The notes beneath the pieces were generated by a model. The model was not told the DNA's origin. It saw only the letters and a list, made by a program, of their open reading frames with translations, and did no database searches. The translations under genes were made by a program, and so were the position numbers. A stretch of 24,898 bases of DNA, from the NCBI GenBank assembly GCA_964651395.1, contig CAZYXZ010000046.1, positions 1 to 24,898 of the forward strand, in the 5' to 3' direction. Numbering within the stretch: position 1 is the first letter of the stretch; the number at the start of each line of letters is the position of its first letter. Positions 21,438 to 24,898 of the stretch are shown here, piece after piece. Origin of the DNA: CAZYXZ01 sp964651395 (lineage in GTDB: Bacteria > Actinomycetota > Actinomycetes > BP-191).

Positions 21438-21493
21438 CGTGCACGGAAGCATCGTGCCGCAAGCCGGGGACGCCCAAGGAGCAGAATGGGCGC

Positions 21494-21985
21494 ATGACCG
21501 CTGACCCCGGTTCGATCGTCCGCTTGGTGGCCGTGCCCGTGGACCTGTTCCTGCGGTCCGAGCAGCACACGAGCGATCTCCTCCGTGAAGCCATCTACGT
21601 GCTCGCGCACGGCGACGCGGGCGCCGGGTCGGTGTACCACCGGCTGCTCGAGGCCGCCGAGTGGGCGCGCATGCGTGGTGCTTCGTCGCGGACCGAGACC
21701 GGCGACCGGGTCGAGGCCGCCCGGTTGCGGGGTGAGTCCGCGGTCGACGTCACGGTGCCGGCGCGCGAGTCGGTGGCCGACTTCGTCGAGAGCTGGACCG
21801 ACCTGCTGGACGAGATGGACGCCGAGTGTGCCGCCGGCCGGCTGCTCTGTCTGCCGGCCGACGCTGAGCTGGCGCGGTTCCGGCGGTGGTGGTCCGACCA
21901 GGTCGCCGGGCAGGTACGGGGCACGGCTACGCCGAGCGCGTTCCTCGCACGTGCGACGGCGGCCGGTCAGTCCACCGGCTCGTAG
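21494..21985 (+). CDS. Hypothetical soluble protein (163 aa)
   Basis: This 163-aa protein has no membrane segment. Its opening, SIVRLVAVPVDLFLRSEQHTSDLLREAIYVLAH, resembles an N-terminal block I have seen in actinomycete proteins encoded beside SpoIIE-type phosphatases and anti-sigma kinases; no such partner is present here, so I do not assign a role. The middle (EAARLRGESAVDVTVPARESVADFVESW) and the helical C-terminal part (DLLDEMDAECAAGRLLCLPA) look like a real folded protein. The ATG at 21494 follows AAGGAG by 12 nt; a longer frame upstream runs through the tRNA and was not used. Its 3' end overlaps the convergent cyclase gene by 19 bp. Confidence 0.75.
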   Translation: MTADPGSIVRLVAVPVDLFLRSEQHTSDLLREAIYVLAHGDAGAGSVYHRLLEAAEWARMRGASSRTETGDRVEAARLRGESAVDVTVPARESVADFVESWTDLLDEMDAECAAGRLLCLPADAELARFRRWWSDQVAGQVRGTATPSAFLARATAAGQSTGS

Positions 21986-23487
21986 GTCTGCGTCTCGGCG
22001 TCCCGGCCGCGCAGCGTGACCCGCTCGACGGCGGACCAGTGCTCCGCCTCGTCCCCGGAGGCCTCGACGGCGGCGCCGCTGGCCAGCACGCGCGAGGGCC
22101 GGAGCTTGGCCAGGACGGTCAGGCGGGCGGCCTCGTTGACCGGGTCGCCGATCACCGTGTACTCGTAGCGCTGCTCGGTGCCGACGTTGCCCGCGACGAC
22201 GTCACCTGAGGAGACCCCGATCCCGACATCGAGCATGGGATAGCGCTTCGCCATCGCGCGCAGGTCGCTGCGCAGGTCACGTGCCGCGTGCAGCGCCGCG
22301 GCCGCGTGGTCGGTGAGCCCGCTGGGTGGGCCGAACACGGCGAGAGCGCCGTCGCCGTCGAACTTGTTCACCCATCCGCCGTGCTTCGTGACGGTCTTCA
22401 CCGTCGTGTCGAAGAGGATGTTGAGTATCTCGACGACTTGCTCCGGCGTGAGCTCCCGAGCCAGCGCCGTCGAGCCGATCACGTCGACGAACAAGGCGCT
22501 GGCGGCGAGGCGCTGCCCACCCAGACCCACCCCGTGGGCGACGGCTTCGCGGGCGACCTCCTCGCCGACGTACCGGCCGAAGAGGTCGTGCAGCAGGCGC
22601 CGCTCGCGCAGCCCCTCAGCCATGGAGTTCACGCCGGCCTGCAGCTGGCCGATCTCGCCGCCGTCATCGACGACGAGGGTCACGTCGAGGTCGCCGGCCT
22701 GCACCTGGCGAAGGCCCCGGCGTACCTGGGCCAGCGGGCGGGAGAACGAGCGGGCCGCGATCACGGTCACCAGCAGGCCGGACACGAGGCCGACGCCGAC
22801 CAGGAACCAGGTAGGGGCCGTGAGGTTCTGCTTCTCCTCGGCGTCGCGCCCGACATGGCTGAGCCCGACCCCGACGAGCGGGATGGCCGAGCCGAGCATC
22901 CAGGAGAACAACAGCTTCGGCATGATCCCGAGGCTCGCAACGCGCTGCGGTGGCGACCCCTGCAGGACCATCGCGAACGTCGGACGCAGCAGCATGTCGA
23001 TGAGCAGGTAGCAGATGACGAAGACGGTCAGGCCGGCCATCAGTGTCGTGCTGAAGATCCTGCCCACGTAGATCCAGCGGGCGCCCAGCATGGCGTTGAC
23101 GGCGCCGAAGACGACGGCGGCGAGCAGCCAGAAGAAAGTCGTCCAGCCGGCCAGGCGGAACGGTTGAGCCAGCGTGGTCCGGATCTCCTTGGGCGTGGGC
23201 GGTCGCCCCTCGATCAGCCAGGCCGAGACCGACCGTCCGCGGCGGGCGATCCAGTAGGTGCCCGACCCGATGCTGAAGACCATGTAGCCGGCGAAGACCA
23301 GGGCGTTGACCACCGTGGCCCGGGTGCCCTGGAGCGCGGTGTCCGAGGTCGGCGAGATGAAGACCAGGTAGGTGAAGACGACGCACGCGCCGGCGCTATT
23401 GGCCAGGGCCAAGGCGACGCCGACACGCCAGAAGAGGCGCCGCGCCGCCCTGCGCCCGGCCGGCGTCCCGGTGCGCGCTCGCCCCAT
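21967..23487 (-). CDS. Class III adenylate cyclase, six-helix membrane domain with HAMP
   Basis: This 506-aa cyclase has the layout of M. tuberculosis Rv1318c-Rv1320c and Rv3645: six transmembrane helices (about 21-45, 57-80, 113-133, 146-166, 191-210 and 226-245), a HAMP linker (246-298) and a cyclase domain (about 325-490). The catalytic set is complete: metal aspartates D335 (FVDVIGST) and D379 (NKFDGDGA), purine-site K375 and D448 (VIGDPVN), and transition-state N451 and R455 (VNEAARL). It should therefore make cAMP, with the membrane part and HAMP setting activity. The ATG at 23487 has no ribosome site but TACGGT lies 6 nt upstream; an in-frame ATG at 23520 is the alternative. It diverges from the M14 carboxypeptidase gene with 55 bp between starts. 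Confidence 0.95.
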   Translation of the reverse strand: MGRARTGTPAGRRAARRLFWRVGVALALANSAGACVVFTYLVFISPTSDTALQGTRATVVNALVFAGYMVFSIGSGTYWIARRGRSVSAWLIEGRPPTPKEIRTTLAQPFRLAGWTTFFWLLAAVVFGAVNAMLGARWIYVGRIFSTTLMAGLTVFVICYLLIDMLLRPTFAMVLQGSPPQRVASLGIMPKLLFSWMLGSAIPLVGVGLSHVGRDAEEKQNLTAPTWFLVGVGLVSGLLVTVIAARSFSRPLAQVRRGLRQVQAGDLDVTLVVDDGGEIGQLQAGVNSMAEGLRERRLLHDLFGRYVGEEVAREAVAHGVGLGGQRLAASALFVDVIGSTALARELTPEQVVEILNILFDTTVKTVTKHGGWVNKFDGDGALAVFGPPSGLTDHAAAALHAARDLRSDLRAMAKRYPMLDVGIGVSSGDVVAGNVGTEQRYEYTVIGDPVNEAARLTVLAKLRPSRVLASGAAVEASGDEAEHWSAVERVTLRGRDAETQTYEPVD

Positions 23488-23493
23488 GGCGCG

Positions 23494-23499
23494 ACCGTA
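23494..23499 (-). promoter_or_regulatory. Candidate -10 (TACGGT) of the adenylate cyclase gene
   Basis: TACGGT on the minus strand ends 6 nt before the ATG at 23487, supporting a leaderless start there rather than at 23520. TAGCGT on the plus strand a few bases away (about 23506) could serve the divergent M14 gene. Confidence 0.35.
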
Positions 23500-23542
23500 G
23501 CCGATAGCGTTGCCGGTCATCCGGACACGAGCGACCACGGGG

Positions 23543-24898
23543 GTGAACGCGCTGCGCCGGCCCAGACGTCTGCTGCTCGCACCTGCGCTGGCCGTGTTGG
23601 TCGGCGTACTCCCGCTGCCCGGGCGTGCCGACCCGCCGCCGCAGACCGGCTTCGAGACCCGTGCGGGCGCCGACTGGACGACGCACGACGAGGAGCTCGC
23701 GTTCCTCGCGGCGGTCGACGCCGGTTCGACGCGGACCCGGATCGACGTGATCGGGGAGACCGCGCAGGGGCGCCCGCTGCACCTCGTGCAGGTGGGTGAG
23801 CCCGGACCGACGGACGCAGCCGCGGCCCGCGGGCGACCCACCGTCCTCTTCGCGTGCTCGCAGCACGGCAACGAGCCGGCCGGCCGCGAGGCCTGCCTGC
23901 AGACCCTGCGGGACCTGGCCTTCACCACGGATGCTGCGCAGCTGGCGATGCTGCGGTCGACGACGGTGCTCTTCGTCCCGAGCGCCAACCCGGACGGGCG
24001 GGCAGCGAACGCCCGCGAGAACAGCGACGGCACGGACATCAACCGCGACCACCTCAACCTCACCTCCGCCGAGGCGCGGGCCATCGCGGCGGTCGTCCGG
24101 GACTGGCAGCCGGACCTGGTCATGGACCTGCACGAGTACGGGCCTTCCCAGCCGGTGCTCTACGACGACGACGTCCTCTACCTGTGGCCGCGCAACCTCA
24201 ACGTGGACAAGCTGGTCCACGACGAAGGACTGGGCTTCTCCCTCGAGACGGTGAAGCCGTGCGCCGAGGAAGGCGGCTACACCGCCGACGAGTACGGGAT
24301 GCAGGCGGTCGGCGACACCGACGTGGCGCAGACGGCCGGCGACCAGGACGAGGGCATCATGCGCAACGCCATGGGCCTGCGGCATGCCGTCGGGATCCTG
24401 ATCGAGACCCGCGTCGACATGGACGTGACGCAGAGCCCGACCGAGCTGATCTTCCCGGCCGAGGTGAACCTGCGCCGCGTCGCCAGTCACCACCTGGTCG
24501 TCGGCTGCACCCTGGACTACGTGGCCGGCAACGGTCCTGCGCTGCGCGCCTTGGCCGACGGCGCCGCGGAGCGCAAGACGGCCGAGGGCGCCCGGCAGTC
24601 GGCACCGGTCTACTTCGGCGGCGCCGACAACACCGAGCCCACGCCGGAGCAGGTCGCCGACCCGCCACCCTGCGCCTACGACCTGACCGCCGAGCAGGCC
24701 ACCGCTGAGGCGGAGACGCTGGCCCTGCTCGGTGCCACGTCCGAGCCGCGGGGGAGCGGAGCCCGGGTCCCACTCGGCCAGCGGGCCGAGCCGCTGCTGC
24801 CCCTGCTCCTGGACGCCCGCGGCGCGCGCCACGCGGTCGAGGGCACGCCGGTCGCGAGCTGTCCCGCCGCGTCCGGACCGGCGGCGCCGGTCACGCCG
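23543..24898 (+). CDS. Secreted M14-family zinc carboxypeptidase (3' end outside window)
   Basis: 452 residues are visible and the frame is open to the window edge. A signal peptide (RRPRRLLLAPALAVLVGVLP, cleavage near GRA) is followed by a short linker and an M14 peptidase domain. Zinc ligands are H108 and E111 in SQHGNEPAG and H197 in DLHEYG. The substrate-binding NPDGR (149-153) and DINRDH (165-170) motifs are present, and E288 in ILIETR is the likely general base. Large insertions (ENSDG, the DDDVLYLWPRNLN region) and a long C-terminal extension after about 310 suggest an exported peptidase of the larger M14 groups, possibly acting on peptidoglycan peptides or proteins. The GTG at 23543 is the only start that keeps the signal peptide; its ribosome site is weak. 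Whether it has a sorting signal cannot be seen. Confidence 0.9.
   Translation, partial: MNALRRPRRLLLAPALAVLVGVLPLPGRADPPPQTGFETRAGADWTTHDEELAFLAAVDAGSTRTRIDVIGETAQGRPLHLVQVGEPGPTDAAAARGRPTVLFACSQHGNEPAGREACLQTLRDLAFTTDAAQLAMLRSTTVLFVPSANPDGRAANARENSDGTDINRDHLNLTSAEARAIAAVVRDWQPDLVMDLHEYGPSQPVLYDDDVLYLWPRNLNVDKLVHDEGLGFSLETVKPCAEEGGYTADEYGMQAVGDTDVAQTAGDQDEGIMRNAMGLRHAVGILIETRVDMDVTQSPTELIFPAEVNLRRVASHHLVVGCTLDYVAGNGPALRALADGAAERKTAEGARQSAPVYFGGADNTEPTPEQVADPPPCAYDLTAEQATAEAETLALLGATSEPRGSGARVPLGQRAEPLLPLLLDARGARHAVEGTPVASCPAASGPAAPVTP

Noticed and set aside
21353..21493. Upstream extension of the 163-aa protein
   Set aside because: The extra frame runs across the tRNA-Leu gene; the ATG at 21494 with AAGGAG upstream is a better start.

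Overview
The window is a gene-dense, very GC-rich stretch with many GTG starts and GTGA stop/start overlaps. It reads as an actinomycete (Actinomycetota) chromosome. The clearest marker is the block clpS - DUF2017 - mec - cysO - cysM - murI - metallo-beta-lactamase - rph - rdgB, which follows the gene order I know from Mycobacterium tuberculosis Rv1331-Rv1341. A methyl-accepting chemotaxis protein tail and a dual GGDEF-EAL protein at the left edge suggest a free-living, probably motile organism; I cannot name the genus. No phage, transposon, CRISPR array or rRNA is visible. Apart from one frameshifted gene the region looks like ordinary chromosome with some accessory insertions.

Layout. 1-3.2 kb: chemoreceptor tail (+), GGDEF-EAL c-di-GMP enzyme (-), HlyIII/PAQR membrane protein (-), and a 19-residue Lys-rich ORF (-). 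3.2-6.1 kb: a small-molecule catabolic cluster with an RraA-fold aldolase-like protein (+), then D-2-hydroxyacid dehydrogenase, cupin and RidA-like protein as one minus-strand operon, divergent from an AllA-family ureidoglycolate lyase (+). 6.1-8.8 kb: a secreted penicillin-acylase-family Ntn hydrolase with an LPATG sorting signal, apparently started by CTG. 8.7-9.7 kb: EamA exporter (-). 9.8-19.9 kb: the conserved Rv1331-1341-like block. It is interrupted by an unknown multipass membrane protein (-) and by a divergent pair of exported beta-propeller proteins, one of which carries an LAATG sorting signal.

19.9-20.8 kb: a self-contained regulatory unit. A 29-bp perfect palindrome lies on the -10 region of a good promoter, followed by a five-helix membrane protein gene (frameshifted in this sequence) translationally coupled to a winged-helix regulator. 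20.9-21.5 kb: two small membrane ORFs, a 24+24 nt near-perfectly closed hairpin and tRNA-Leu(UAG). 21.5-24.9 kb: an unknown 163-aa protein, a six-helix HAMP class III adenylate cyclase (-), and a secreted M14 carboxypeptidase running off the right edge.

How the genes fit together. mec, cysO and cysM form the O-phosphoserine/thiocarboxylate cysteine pathway. The MBL protein resembles the Rv1339 cAMP phosphodiesterase, so the window holds both a cAMP-making and a likely cAMP-degrading enzyme, besides a c-di-GMP enzyme. rph and rdgB are RNA-processing and nucleotide-sanitation housekeeping genes. Several starts lack a Shine-Dalgarno sequence but have a TANNNT hexamer 6-8 nt upstream, which fits the leaderless transcription common in actinomycetes. 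The best candidates for something undescribed are the palindrome/membrane protein/winged-helix unit, the sortase-tagged acylase and propeller pair, and the ureide-like catabolic cluster.
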